A stretch of 64,000 nt of DNA from the NCBI GenBank assembly GCA_026225235.1, contig JAMFSK010000137.1:1-64000 (forward strand), given 5' to 3'. Of the stretch, positions 26,090 to 36,169 are shown piece by piece (positions within the stretch are counted from its first letter, which is position 1; each line of letters opens with the position of its first letter). Source of the DNA: Burkholderiales bacterium (GTDB taxonomy: Bacteria > Pseudomonadota > Gammaproteobacteria > Burkholderiales > Burkholderiaceae). The position numbers and the translations under genes were made by a program. The notes beneath the pieces are model-generated. The model searched no databases. It was not told the DNA's origin and worked only from the letters and a program-made list of their open reading frames with translations.

Positions 26090-27229
26090 TCAGCGTTCCA
26101 GCACCGGCAAAGCAAGGCCCTTGGCATCGAAGACGTGGCAGTAATTCGCCGGCACGCCAAGCACGACGCGATCGCCCGTCTGGTTGGCAGCGTCGCCCGG
26201 CAACTTGGCGATCATCGCTTCGCCCGGTGCGCCTTCCAGATGCAGATAGGAATGTTCCCCGAGCCGCTCCACGAGGCGCACGTTGCGCGTAATGCCTTGT
26301 CTCGCATCCGGCGACGCGGCGCTGCCTGCATCCGGCACGAAATGCTCAGGGCGAATCCCCAACGTGACCGGGGCGCCATTCACTACGCCCGCTCCATTGA
26401 CCGCTGCACGAATCGCCTCACCGCTATGCAGCTTGACGACCACACCGGTCGGATCGACTGACTGCACACTCCCTTCGATGAAGTTCATCTTCGGCGAGCC
26501 GATAAAGCCCGCGACAAACTTGCTGCGCGGCCGGTGATACAGCTCGAGCGGCGCGCCCACCTGGGCGATGCTGCCGAACTGTTCGGTATCGCTGCCGCTA
26601 TGGAGCAGCACGATCTTGTCGGCCAGCGCCATCGCTTCGATCTGGTCGTGGGTCACATAGATCGCACTCGCCTGGTCGAATGCCTTATGCAGACGGGCGA
26701 TCTCCGTACGCGTCTGCACGCGCAGCGAAGCGTCGAGGTTCGACAGGGGCTCGTCGAACAGAAACACACCCGGTTCGCGCACGATCGCACGCCCAATCGC
26801 GACACGCTGTCGCTGGCCGCCCGACAGGGCCTTCGGCTTGCGCTCGAGCAGCGGCTCGAGTTCGAGAATCCGAGCCGCTTCACGAATCTTCTTGTCGATA
26901 TAGTCCGCCGACTTCTTGGCCTGCTTAAGCCCGAACGCGAGGTTGTTGTACACCGTCATATGCGGATACAAGGCGTAGTTCTGAAACACCATCGCCACCT
27001 TGCGTTTCGCAGGCGGCACGGCGTTCATGGTCTGGCCACCGATCCGGAGTTCACCCGCGGTGATCGTCTCGAGGCCCGCGACCATGCGCAGCAGGGTCGA
27101 CTTGCCGCATCCCGACGGCCCGAGGAACACGCAGAACTCCGAGTCGGCAATCTGCAGGTTCACATCGCGAATCACCGGCGGGCTGGTCCCGTAGGCCTTG
27201 TAAACATTGCTCAGCGAAATACTTGCCAT
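26090..27229 (-). CDS. ABC sugar importer ATPase (UgpC/MalK type)
   Basis: 379-residue ATPase of a CUT1 sugar importer. Walker A is GPSGCGKST (37-45), the signature LSGGQRQRVAIGRA, Walker B VFLFDEPLSNLD, the H-loop YVTHDQIEAM, and a C-terminal TOBE/OB regulatory domain (residues about 240-375). The start at 27229 is 27 bases inside the end of thuA-like gene and has GGAG ten bases upstream. It is last gene of a minus-strand run with the binding protein and both permeases, so it should energise that importer on the cytoplasmic face. Confidence 0.92.
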   Translation of the reverse strand: MASISLSNVYKAYGTSPPVIRDVNLQIADSEFCVFLGPSGCGKSTLLRMVAGLETITAGELRIGGQTMNAVPPAKRKVAMVFQNYALYPHMTVYNNLAFGLKQAKKSADYIDKKIREAARILELEPLLERKPKALSGGQRQRVAIGRAIVREPGVFLFDEPLSNLDASLRVQTRTEIARLHKAFDQASAIYVTHDQIEAMALADKIVLLHSGSDTEQFGSIAQVGAPLELYHRPRSKFVAGFIGSPKMNFIEGSVQSVDPTGVVVKLHSGEAIRAAVNGAGVVNGAPVTLGIRPEHFVPDAGSAASPDARQGITRNVRLVERLGEHSYLHLEGAPGEAMIAKLPGDAANQTGDRVVLGVPANYCHVFDAKGLALPVLER

Positions 27230-27254
27230 GATGCTTCGTCTCCGCGTATGCGAA

Positions 27255-27923
27255 TTATCGGGCGGCCCAGAGCAGGCCGCGCAGCGCGATCTCCCTGACC
27301 GGCGCGACTTCAAAATCGGTATTGATGTGGCCCAACGCCGAATAGAACACACGGCCCTTGCCCCACTGACGCTTCCACACGACCGGCATCACTGTGTCCT
27401 TGACCCAGGGCACGTTCTCGCTCACGAAAGCGCCGTTGAAGGTCGTCGTCGCCAGTACTTCATTGCCCGGATCGACGTGCATGTAGTACTGCTCGGACTT
27501 CACGGCGAATTCACCGAAGCCTGCTACGATCGGATCGCCCGGCTCGGTGATCTGGATCGTGTAGTCGATCACATTGCCCGGATGCGCCACCCATTGGCCA
27601 CCGACCATGAACTGGTAGCCCGGATTGCCGCGAAACGCGTCGCCTGCACCGCCGTGCCAGCCACCGAACCCCACCCCTCCCGCCACAGCGGCGAGCAGGT
27701 TCTCTTCATGTTCTTTGGTGATCTCGCCCATCGTGTAGTTGTTGACGATCAGGCTCTGGGCCGCCAGCAGGTCTTTGTCGAGATAGACATCGAGCGCTTC
27801 GGTGACGGTCGTGTCGAAGCCATTTTCCTCAAGCAGCGCGGCAAAACGTGCGGTGATTTCCTTTGGCTGATGGCCTGGCCAGCCACCCGAAACCAGCAAG
27901 GCCTTGCGACGATTCTCAGACAT
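27255..27923 (-). CDS. ThuA domain protein
   Basis: 222-residue ThuA-family protein with a class I glutamine-amidotransferase-like fold (LLVSGGWPGHQPKEITARF, GGVGFGGWHGGAGDAF, VWKRQWGKGRVFYSALGH). In Sinorhizobium ThuA works with the dehydrogenase ThuB in trehalose and related disaccharide use; its chemistry is thought to act on 3-keto sugars. Here it lies between a Gfo/Idh enzyme, with an 8-base overlap, and the importer ATPase, which is the thu-type order. The function is inferred from that context. Confidence 0.85.
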   Translation of the reverse strand: MSENRRKALLVSGGWPGHQPKEITARFAALLEENGFDTTVTEALDVYLDKDLLAAQSLIVNNYTMGEITKEHEENLLAAVAGGVGFGGWHGGAGDAFRGNPGYQFMVGGQWVAHPGNVIDYTIQITEPGDPIVAGFGEFAVKSEQYYMHVDPGNEVLATTTFNGAFVSENVPWVKDTVMPVVWKRQWGKGRVFYSALGHINTDFEVAPVREIALRGLLWAAR

Positions 27924-29037
27924 TCAGGTGCTCCACGTTCGCGGCGAAGGGTTCGCTCGCCATTAGCAAAGGTTTGTCAGTACCGGTCTCGATCGAGATG
28001 GTGCGGCCCTGGGCGGCGGCGTCGAGGCTCGCCTGCATGACCTCGAGCACATGCAGCGCAAGCTCGCCGTTGGCCCGATGCGCACGGCCTGTGGCCACCG
28101 CTTCGGCAAGATCGGCCACGCCGAGACCACGGGTGTTCTCAGCGTACGGATGCGTGAGCGCCACGTCTTCCCAGTCGCTCTCGCGGCGCTTGATCCGCAC
28201 CGGGCCACCGAAGGTGTTCGGGTCCGGCACGCTCAGGCTACCTTCGGTCCCGTAGATCTCGATGCGCGGCAACACCGCGCCCCAGATATCGAAGCTTGTC
28301 ACGATGGTGCCGATCGCGCCGTTTGCGAAGCCCAATTGCGAGGCGATATGAGTCGGTGTATTAACCTCGATCTTCTCGCCGCGTTTCGGCTCGCTCGTGA
28401 TGGTCCGTTGCGCAAAGGTTGCGCGCGCCATCCCGGACACTTGCGTGATCGGGCCGATTAGGTTGATCAGCGCGCTCAGGTAGTACGGCCCCATGTCGAA
28501 CATCGGACCCGCGCCCGGTTGGTAGTAAAACGCGGGGTTCGGGTGCCAGCGCTCGTGGCCGCGGTTTGTCATGAACGCGCTGGCAGCGATCGGCTCGCCA
28601 ATCTCCCCCGCTTCGATCAAGGCGCGGCAGGTCTGGATCCCTGCGCCCAGCACGGTGTCGGGCGCGCTACCTACCCGCAGGCCGCGCGCGGCTGCGGTCT
28701 CGACGACCTTGCGGCCATCGGCGACTGTCAGCGCAAGCGGCTTTTCGCCGTACACATGCTTGCCGCCCTCGAGCGCGCGCAGCGCGATCGAGGCGTGCGA
28801 TTCGGGTGTCGTGAGGTTCAGGATCAGGTCGATACCCGGATCGTCGAACACGCGGTCAAGCGGAATGGCGCGCTCGAGGCCGTACTTCGCTGCACACGCC
28901 TGCGCCCGCGCAAAGTCGAGGTCGGCGACGCCAACCACGTGCAGGGCCGCAAAGCGCGGCATGTTTTTCAGGTAGATATCACTGATATTGCCGCAGCCAA
29001 TCACGGCCACACGCAACGGAAGCTGGTTTGCGGACAT
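27916..29037 (-). CDS. Gfo/Idh/MocA-family dehydrogenase (copy 2, ThuB-like)
   Basis: 373-residue NAD(P)-dependent dehydrogenase. The Rossmann motif is AVIGCGNISDIYL, then GEKPLALTV, HERWHPNPAFYYQPGAGPMFDMGPYY, and IEIYGTEGSLSVPDPNTFGG. It is coupled to ThuA by an 8-base overlap and lies just downstream of the importer permeases, so it likely oxidises the sugar they import or its glycoside. Its close relationship to the 21590 protein suggests duplication with specialisation. Confidence 0.87.
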   Translation of the reverse strand: MSANQLPLRVAVIGCGNISDIYLKNMPRFAALHVVGVADLDFARAQACAAKYGLERAIPLDRVFDDPGIDLILNLTTPESHASIALRALEGGKHVYGEKPLALTVADGRKVVETAAARGLRVGSAPDTVLGAGIQTCRALIEAGEIGEPIAASAFMTNRGHERWHPNPAFYYQPGAGPMFDMGPYYLSALINLIGPITQVSGMARATFAQRTITSEPKRGEKIEVNTPTHIASQLGFANGAIGTIVTSFDIWGAVLPRIEIYGTEGSLSVPDPNTFGGPVRIKRRESDWEDVALTHPYAENTRGLGVADLAEAVATGRAHRANGELALHVLEVMQASLDAAAQGRTISIETGTDKPLLMASEPFAANVEHLNV

Positions 29038-29114
29038 GCAGGTAAAACCTCTTGTCAGAAAACGCCCGTCAGAACGGGCTCACGCTTTCGAAGGCCCGGA
29101 ATGCCGGCCTTTTC

Positions 29115-29999
<885 letters not shown>

Positions 30000-30000
30000 C

Positions 30001-30933
30001 TCAGACCTCGGTTTCAAAGCGTCGCGTGAGCCGCATGCCGAGGCCTGCAGCGAGCACGACAATCACAAACATGCCAGACGCGATGGTGCTGCCGTAGCCG
30101 AGCTGGAAGGAATTGAACACCTGGCGGTACATATAGGTCGCCATCAGTTCCGACGAGCCGTCGGGCCCGCCCCCGGTCATCACGAAGACCAGGTCGAAAT
30201 ATCGCAGCGAGCCGATGATCACGAGCAGGACCGCCGTGCGAATCGTGCCCGCGAGATACGGCAGCGTGATGCGGAAGAAAATCGTCCATTCGTTGGCGCC
30301 GTCGAGCACCGCCGCTTCACGCAACTCGCCGGGCATCGAGGCGAGCCCTGCGAGAAACAGGATCATGTAGAACGGAATGCTCTGCCAGCAAACGACGGCC
30401 GCCGTGGCGATCAGCGACCAGTGCGGGTCGCCCAGCCAGTCGACCGCCCAGCTGCCGAGCCCGATAGCATTGAGCAGCGTATTGAGCGGCCCGAAGTTCG
30501 GATCGTAGAAATTCTTGAACAACACCCCGACCGCGACCGACGACATCAGCAGCGGCAGGAAGTAGATGATCTTGAGGATCCGCGAGCGCTTGCCCGCCTT
30601 GTCGAGCAGCACCGCAAGGCCGAGCCCGATGGGGATCTGCACTGCTACGGAGACAACCGCAAGAATGCCGTTGTTGGCGAGCGCGCGCAGGAACTGGGGG
30701 TCTTGCACCATCGCGACCCAGTTGCCGAACCAGACGAACTTCGCGGTCTGGCCGAGTCCGTTCCAGTTGAGCATCGACAACCAGAAACTCGAGAGCAGCG
30801 GGTAGATCAGATAGGCGGACAGCAGGACCACGGTCGGCAGCAGGAACAGCGCAGTCGTCAACCACTGACGGGGCGGCGCGTCCGACGTCTGACCCGGGAC
30901 GTAGGGAAGGGGAGTCTGTTGCGAAACGGTCAT
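30001..30933 (-). CDS. ABC sugar importer permease, MalF type
   Basis: 310-residue inner-membrane permease of the CUT1 type. It has about six helices; the coupling loop is [38 protein letters not shown]. It starts [15 protein letters not shown] and lies about 80 bases downstream of the binding-protein gene. The partner permease begins one base after its stop. Confidence 0.9.
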   Translation of the reverse strand: MTVSQQTPLPYVPGQTSDAPPRQWLTTALFLLPTVVLLSAYLIYPLLSSFWLSMLNWNGLGQTAKFVWFGNWVAMVQDPQFLRALANNGILAVVSVAVQIPIGLGLAVLLDKAGKRSRILKIIYFLPLLMSSVAVGVLFKNFYDPNFGPLNTLLNAIGLGSWAVDWLGDPHWSLIATAAVVCWQSIPFYMILFLAGLASMPGELREAAVLDGANEWTIFFRITLPYLAGTIRTAVLLVIIGSLRYFDLVFVMTGGGPDGSSELMATYMYRQVFNSFQLGYGSTIASGMFVIVVLAAGLGMRLTRRFETEV

Positions 30934-31011
30934 CGGTGTCTCACGAACGAGCCTGACGGGTCACCCCGTCAGGCGTACATCGAGCGCAGCCAGACATCGG
31001 CTGCAGACTGC

Positions 31012-32286
31012 TTACTTGAGCTCGGTCTTGGCGAGCGCTTCCATCTTCTGGGCGGCTTGCTCAGGCGTGATCGACAGGCCAAACAGCGCCTGCGTCGTGT
31101 CCTTGTGCAGTTCGCCCAGGTTCGGCGGGAGCATCTGGTCGTACCAGAGTTGCACGCTCGGCGCCTGCGCCACTTCGTCGAGCAAGTTGTTGACGATCGG
31201 CTCGTCACCACGCAGGCCCTTGACCGGCGGCACACGACCGCTGGCGACGTGATCCTTCATCGACTGCTCGTCATCGAGCGTCATGATCAACTTGAACGCA
31301 GCGTCCGGGTTCTTGCAGCTCTTCGAGATGCTCCAGAAGTTGTCGCCGATCGTGCCGATGATGTCCTTCGGATCACCCTTGCCACCCGGTACCGTCGGGA
31401 ACTCGAAGGTGCCGACCTTCTTGTAGAAGTCGGGGTTCTCGCTCTTGAACGCCGAGATTTCCCAACTGCCGATCAGCTCCATCGCGGCCTTGTCTGCGTA
31501 CAGCAGGCGGCGTTGTGCGCCCGTGTCGTAGTCGAGCCCGTTGAAGCCCGGCGCGAAGGCACCCATCTTAACGAGTTCTTGCAGACGCTTGCCGGCTTCG
31601 ATGAAAGTCGGGCTGTCGAAGCTGCCCTTGCGCGACACGGCGTCGAGGAACGGCTGCGGGCCACCGATACGGTCGGCCAGCGTCATGAAGTACATCGAGC
31701 CGGTCCACTTGTTCTTGTTGGCCAGCGCGAACGGTGCGATGTCGTGCGACTTCAGCACCTTGATGATATTGACGAGGTCATCCCACGTCTTCGGGGGTTG
31801 CAGCTTGTATTTGGCGAACAGTTCCTTGTTGTAGAAGATGGTCGCGATCGAGGTGTTGTCAGCGGCGACACCGTAGATCTTGTTATCAAACGTGACAACC
31901 TGGTACGACTGCTTCAGGAACTTATCGCGGAACGCGGGGTTCGCGTCGAGATACGGGGTGAGATCCGTGACCTGATTCGACTTCACGTACTCGTGGAGCA
32001 CGCCGCCGCCCCAGCTCGCGAACACGCACGGCGGGTCGCCGGCGCCGAATGCGATCTTCAGCTTGGTCTTGTAGGCATCGTTGAGCGTGTGGACCGACTG
32101 CACATCGGTACCCGGATTCGCGGTCTTGAAGCGCACGACTGCATCATCCACGGCTTTCTGTTCTGCCGGGACTGTCTTCAAGTCCCACTCGGTGACGGTC
32201 TTGTCGTCTGCAAACGAGGCACTGGTCGTCGCGGCAATCGCGACGAACATCAGTGCTGCTGCGATGGGTTTCAAATAGTGTTTCAT
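31012..32286 (-). CDS. ABC sugar-binding protein, MalE type
   Basis: 424-residue periplasmic binding protein of the CUT1 family (family 1 solute-binding). The signal peptide MKHYLKPIAAALMFVAIAATT is cleaved near SFA|DD. The start at 32286 has AGGAG six bases upstream; 36 bases of extra frame before it carry no signal. Family stretches include FGAGDPPCVFASWGGGVLHEY and WEISAFKSENPDFYKKVGTFEFPTVPGGKG. The sugar is not readable from sequence. It lies 188 bases downstream of xylA, so xylose, a xyloside or a glucoside are the first candidates. Confidence 0.9.
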   Translation of the reverse strand: MKHYLKPIAAALMFVAIAATTSASFADDKTVTEWDLKTVPAEQKAVDDAVVRFKTANPGTDVQSVHTLNDAYKTKLKIAFGAGDPPCVFASWGGGVLHEYVKSNQVTDLTPYLDANPAFRDKFLKQSYQVVTFDNKIYGVAADNTSIATIFYNKELFAKYKLQPPKTWDDLVNIIKVLKSHDIAPFALANKNKWTGSMYFMTLADRIGGPQPFLDAVSRKGSFDSPTFIEAGKRLQELVKMGAFAPGFNGLDYDTGAQRRLLYADKAAMELIGSWEISAFKSENPDFYKKVGTFEFPTVPGGKGDPKDIIGTIGDNFWSISKSCKNPDAAFKLIMTLDDEQSMKDHVASGRVPPVKGLRGDEPIVNNLLDEVAQAPSVQLWYDQMLPPNLGELHKDTTQALFGLSITPEQAAQKMEALAKTELK

Positions 32287-32474
32287 GCCGTCTCCTGAAC
32301 TTTTATAAGATTTGATTGGCACTACACGAACCGCCTGTCGTGCACGCGTGGCAGCGTGCGCACGAACGCCTGGCGACAGCTGTCACCCTCGGCGATCGTG
32401 GAACAGTCATACGGCCGGCGCCGCCTGACCCGGATCATCAAGACCCCGGGTGCGCGCGCCGGCCCGGCCTACGT

Positions 32475-33791
32475 TCAACCGTGAACAGCCTGATTGACGA
32501 CGCCTTCCAGATACTCTTGCCGGCCGCTGGCCGGATGCGGGTTGTATTGCTTGTCGACCGCCTGGTCGCGCAACGCTTCGAGCGACAGGTCGCCCGACAG
32601 GATCTTCTTGCCCAGATCGCCGTTCCAGCCCTTGTAGCGCTCGTCCTTGAACGCTTGCAGACGGTCGTTCTCGATCATCCGTGCCGCGGCTTCGACCGAC
32701 TGCGCGAGCAGGTCAATCGCGCCGATATGGCCGTAGAACAAGTCTTCCGCATCGATACTCTGGCGGCGCACCTTCGAGTCGAAGTTGAAGCCGCCTGTCT
32801 TGAAGCCGCCGGCCTTGATCAGTTCATAGATCACCAGCGTGAGTTCTTCGCCGCTGTTCGGGAACTGGTCGGTATCCCAGCCGTTCTGCGGGTCGCCACG
32901 GTTCGCGTCGATCGAGCCGAACACGTCGAGCGCGAGTGCGGTCGCGACTTCGTGATGGAACGAGTGGCCCGCGAGCGTCGCGTGATTGGCTTCGATATTG
33001 ACCTGGATTTCCTTCTCGAGGCCGAACTGCGTCAGAAAACCGTGCACCGTCGCGACGTCGTAGTCGTATTGGTGCTTGGTCGGCTCCTGTGGCTTCGGTT
33101 CGATCAACAGGGCGCCCTTGAAGCCGATCTTGTGCTTGTGCTCGACCACCATCTTCAGGAAGCGTGCGAATTGTTCGCGTTCGCGGCGCAGATCGGTGTT
33201 CAGCAGCGTGTCGTAGCCTTCGCGGCCACCCCACAGCACGTAATTTTCACCGCCAAGCGTGTGCGTGGCATTGAGTGCGTGGAAGACCTGCGTCGCCGCG
33301 TAGGCGAACACTTCGGGATTCGGATTGGTCGCCGCGCCGCCCATATAGCGCTTGTGCGAGAACAGGTTCGCCGTGCCCCAAAGGAGCTTGACGCCGGTTT
33401 CCGACTGCTTCTTCTGCAAGACGTCGGTGAGACGCTTGAAGTTCTCGACGTATTCCTTGATCGAGTCGCCTTCAGGGGAGACATCAGTGTCGTGGAAGGT
33501 GTAATACGGCGTGCCGAGCTTGGAGAAGAATTCGAAAGCGGCGTCGGCCTTCTCGAGCGCACGCTCCATCGGATCGCCCGGGCGATGCCACGGACGATCG
33601 AAGACGGGCTGGCCGAAGATGTCATTGCCCTGCCACACAAAGGTGTGCCAGTAACAGGCCGCGAGGCGCAGGTGCTGCTCGAGCGTCTTGCCGAGGATGG
33701 TCTTCGACTTGTCATAGTGGCGGAATGCCAGCGGATTGGTCGACTGCGGGCCTTCAAATTTGACTGCGGGAATCTTGGCGAAATAACTCAT
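32475..33791 (-). CDS. xylA: xylose isomerase
   Basis: Converts D-xylose to D-xylulose (and glucose to fructose) with two divalent metals, in the cytosol. 438 residues, against 440 for the E. coli enzyme. Catalytic His100 and Asp103 lie in [14 protein letters not shown], close to His101/Asp104 of E. coli XylA; later blocks are [35 protein letters not shown] and [18 protein letters not shown] start at the ATG at 33791 ([17 protein letters not shown]), the conserved N-terminus. It is first in the run with the ABC importer and divergent from a LacI regulator. No xylulokinase gene is in the window. Confidence 0.96.
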   Translation of the reverse strand: MSYFAKIPAVKFEGPQSTNPLAFRHYDKSKTILGKTLEQHLRLAACYWHTFVWQGNDIFGQPVFDRPWHRPGDPMERALEKADAAFEFFSKLGTPYYTFHDTDVSPEGDSIKEYVENFKRLTDVLQKKQSETGVKLLWGTANLFSHKRYMGGAATNPNPEVFAYAATQVFHALNATHTLGGENYVLWGGREGYDTLLNTDLRREREQFARFLKMVVEHKHKIGFKGALLIEPKPQEPTKHQYDYDVATVHGFLTQFGLEKEIQVNIEANHATLAGHSFHHEVATALALDVFGSIDANRGDPQNGWDTDQFPNSGEELTLVIYELIKAGGFKTGGFNFDSKVRRQSIDAEDLFYGHIGAIDLLAQSVEAAARMIENDRLQAFKDERYKGWNGDLGKKILSGDLSLEALRDQAVDKQYNPHPASGRQEYLEGVVNQAVHG

Positions 33792-34001
33792 GTGCGGATC
33801 AGTCCGGTTGCGCGAGAAGTGCCGATTGCTCGGGTGACACATGATGCGGCCCCGCGGATGCCGGCTGCAATTATGAAATTTGGTGGCGCTCGTAGTGTTT
33901 CTTAACTGTGCAACTGCGCAATGGGGTCCCGGAAAAACCCTTATGCATCATGGCTCTGCGGCCTGGTTGCAGTGCCTTCGAGGGGTTTTTGACGCGTTGT
34001 T

Positions 34002-34021
34002 TAACGTTATCGCTAACGTTA
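34002..34021. promoter_or_regulatory. LacI-type operator between xylA and lacI-family gene
   Basis: 20 bp palindrome TAACGTTA-TCGC-TAACGTTA with one mismatched pair and a central CG, the usual form of a LacI/GalR-family operator. It lies 33 bases before the regulator start, so autoregulation is likely, and about 210 bases from the xylA start. Confidence 0.7.
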
Positions 34022-34053
34022 TGATCGTCTGCAAATGACAGGATCAGAGCGCC

Positions 34054-35151
34054 ATGGACAAGCCCCGGAGCAGCGATGGACCCGTAACGCTAGCGCACGT
34101 CGCCGAGCGCGCCGGAGTCTCACAGATGACCGCCTCGCGGGCGCTGAACGGGCGCACGGGCGTGTCGGCGAAGACGCGCCGCGAGGTCGTGCGCATCGCC
34201 ACGCAGCTCGGTTATCGGGTCAACGTCGCGGCGCGCAAGCTGTCGAACGGGCGCAGCCGGATCATCGCGGTCCTTGCGCCCGACCTGACAAACCAGTTTA
34301 TCGGCCAGTTGCTGATCGGTGCGGGCGAAGCCGCGCGCAAAGTCGATTATGAGATGTTGGTGTATACCCTGTTCGACGAAAACCGCCGCAGCCACGACGA
34401 CATGCTCCGGCTGCTTCAGCAGTTCGCCGACGGGCTGATCGCGATCTTGCCACGCGGCGCTACGGACTATGTGCAAGCGCTGTATGCGGCCAGCATGCCG
34501 ATCGTCGTGCTCGATCACCGCGGCGAGGTGGCCGCGTTGCCGACGATCGCGTCGAATCACTATGAGGGGGCGTCGATCGCGATGCGCCACCTGCTCGAAC
34601 TGGGCCATAGTCGCATCGGTTTTCTGACGGGGCCTGACGAACCGGGGGCGTGCGCCGACCGACTCACGGCCTATCAACACGTGCTCGCCCAACATGGGCT
34701 GCGCGTCGACCCGCAACTGATCTCGGCAGGCGACTACACCCAGCGCGGCGGCTTCGAGGCGGCGCGGCGCCTGCTCTCGCTCAGGAAGCGGCCCACTGCG
34801 ATTTTTGCGGTCAACGACGTGGCCGCCTTCGGCGCGCTCGACGCCATCAAGGATGCCGGGCTCAGCGTGCCTCACGATATTTCATTGATCGGTTTCGACG
34901 ATATCCCCATGGCGTCGCAGACGCATCCGCCGCTGACGACGATTCGTCAGCCGCTGGTCTGGATGGGGCGTTCTGCGGTCAATACCCTGCTTGCGCAAAT
35001 CAATGGCATTGACGTCGCTTCGCCGCGCGTGACATTGCCGACCGAACTCGTGGTGAGAGCCAGCACGGCGCCGCCGCAAAACGGGGGGCGTGTTTTGCCG
35101 TCAGCCGGCGCGCGCGGCGCGAAGCCGTCGGCGCAGGGGTGCGAGCTTTAG
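34054..35151 (+). CDS. LacI-family regulator
   Basis: 365-residue LacI/GalR regulator. The N-terminal helix-turn-helix and hinge are [58 protein letters not shown], followed by a periplasmic-binding-protein-like sugar domain ([20 protein letters not shown] through [20 protein letters not shown]). The C-terminal 30 residues after ELVVRAST are low-complexity. It is divergent from xylA and its importer, with a matching palindrome in the gap, so it should control the sugar operon in response to a sugar. Confidence 0.92.
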   Translation: MDKPRSSDGPVTLAHVAERAGVSQMTASRALNGRTGVSAKTRREVVRIATQLGYRVNVAARKLSNGRSRIIAVLAPDLTNQFIGQLLIGAGEAARKVDYEMLVYTLFDENRRSHDDMLRLLQQFADGLIAILPRGATDYVQALYAASMPIVVLDHRGEVAALPTIASNHYEGASIAMRHLLELGHSRIGFLTGPDEPGACADRLTAYQHVLAQHGLRVDPQLISAGDYTQRGGFEAARRLLSLRKRPTAIFAVNDVAAFGALDAIKDAGLSVPHDISLIGFDDIPMASQTHPPLTTIRQPLVWMGRSAVNTLLAQINGIDVASPRVTLPTELVVRASTAPPQNGGRVLPSAGARGAKPSAQGCEL

Positions 35152-35156
35152 GCGGG

Positions 35157-35180
35157 CTAGAGTGCTTTAAGCACGCTGGC
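35157..35180. terminator. possible bidirectional hairpin
   Basis: GTGCT-TTA-AGCAC perfect stem at 35162-35174, extended by GCTAG/CTGGC across one mismatch. It lies in the 71-base gap between the convergent LacI and GST genes. No T-run. Confidence 0.35.
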
Positions 35181-35222
35181 TACGGACGTTGGGCGTGCCT
35201 TCCGGGGAAGCGCTGCGGACGT

Positions 35223-35888
35223 TCAGAACTCGACGTCGAGTTCGTCGATGTCTTCCGTTTCCGACTGCGCGATCGCGATCCATTCGCCCATATAGGGCAG
35301 CGCGAGAATGCGCTTGCAGTATTCGGCGATGTCTTTGTCGACCTTCACGTCATAGGTCAGAAAGCGTGTCACGACGGGCGCATACATCGCGTCCGCCGCA
35401 CTGATTTCGCCAAACAGATAAGGGCCGCCGTAGCTTGCGAAACACTCGCGCCAGATTTCGAGAATCCGCTCGATATCGTCCTGAGCGCGTGACCAGATCT
35501 TGAAACCGGGAAAGTGCGCGCGCAGATTCATCGGCAGCGCGGCACGCAGCGCGCTGAAGCCCGAATGCATTTCGCCACAGATCGCGCGGCAATGAGCGCG
35601 CGCCTTGCGGTCGGCCGGCAAGAGCTGGGCATCGGGGAAGAGCTCGTTCAGATACTCGGTGATCGCGAGGGTGTCCCAGACCTTGATGCCGTCATGCGAC
35701 AGGCAGGGCACGAGGATCGAAGGCGACAGCAGTAACAGTTCGGCACGGGCAGCAGCGTCGTCGACGGGCACACCGACCGTTTCGAATTCCAGGCCGCTGA
35801 GCTTCGCGAGCAACCAGCCGCGTAGCGACCACGACGAATAGTTGTGGCTGCTGATCGTCAGCGTCGTCTTCATCTTCGTCTGCGTCAT
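35223..35888 (-). CDS. glutathione S-transferase family protein
   Basis: 221-residue GST. The thioredoxin fold begins TTLTISSHNYSSWSLRGWLLAKLSGLEFE, with PCLSHDGIKVWDTLAITEYLNE for glutathione, then an alpha-helical C-terminal domain. The SSWSLRGW pattern, a Ser in place of Tyr or Cys near the active site, is typical of a Proteobacterial GST group of unknown substrate. The start at 35888 has GGAG eight bases upstream. It is divergent from the PHB depolymerase gene. Confidence 0.85.
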   Translation of the reverse strand: MTQTKMKTTLTISSHNYSSWSLRGWLLAKLSGLEFETVGVPVDDAAARAELLLLSPSILVPCLSHDGIKVWDTLAITEYLNELFPDAQLLPADRKARAHCRAICGEMHSGFSALRAALPMNLRAHFPGFKIWSRAQDDIERILEIWRECFASYGGPYLFGEISAADAMYAPVVTRFLTYDVKVDKDIAEYCKRILALPYMGEWIAIAQSETEDIDELDVEF

Positions 35889-36169
35889 ACCGTGTCTCCG
35901 TAGGAACCCCATCACGACGCACGGTGCGCGGCATGCGCACCTGATCGGCGCTGCGTGCACCAGCTTGCTGCGGTCTCGCCTCCCATGCCCCGGCAGCAAG
36001 ACCCTGTGGCCCGCCTCAGGGGTGTCGGCCGACGGTCACGGGCCGTCGCTTCGACGCATCCCCTGCCGTGCGCACCACCGCCTGCACAAGAACTGGCCCC
36101 GCTCACTCGTCACCAGGCTGCAAGCACCATGCCAATGAATCGTGAACTGGCATACGTATTGCCTTTCTG

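Noticed and set aside
32316-33905. Long + strand open frame antisense to xylA
   Set aside because: Low-complexity translation, no start signal, and the opposite strand encodes a complete xylose isomerase.
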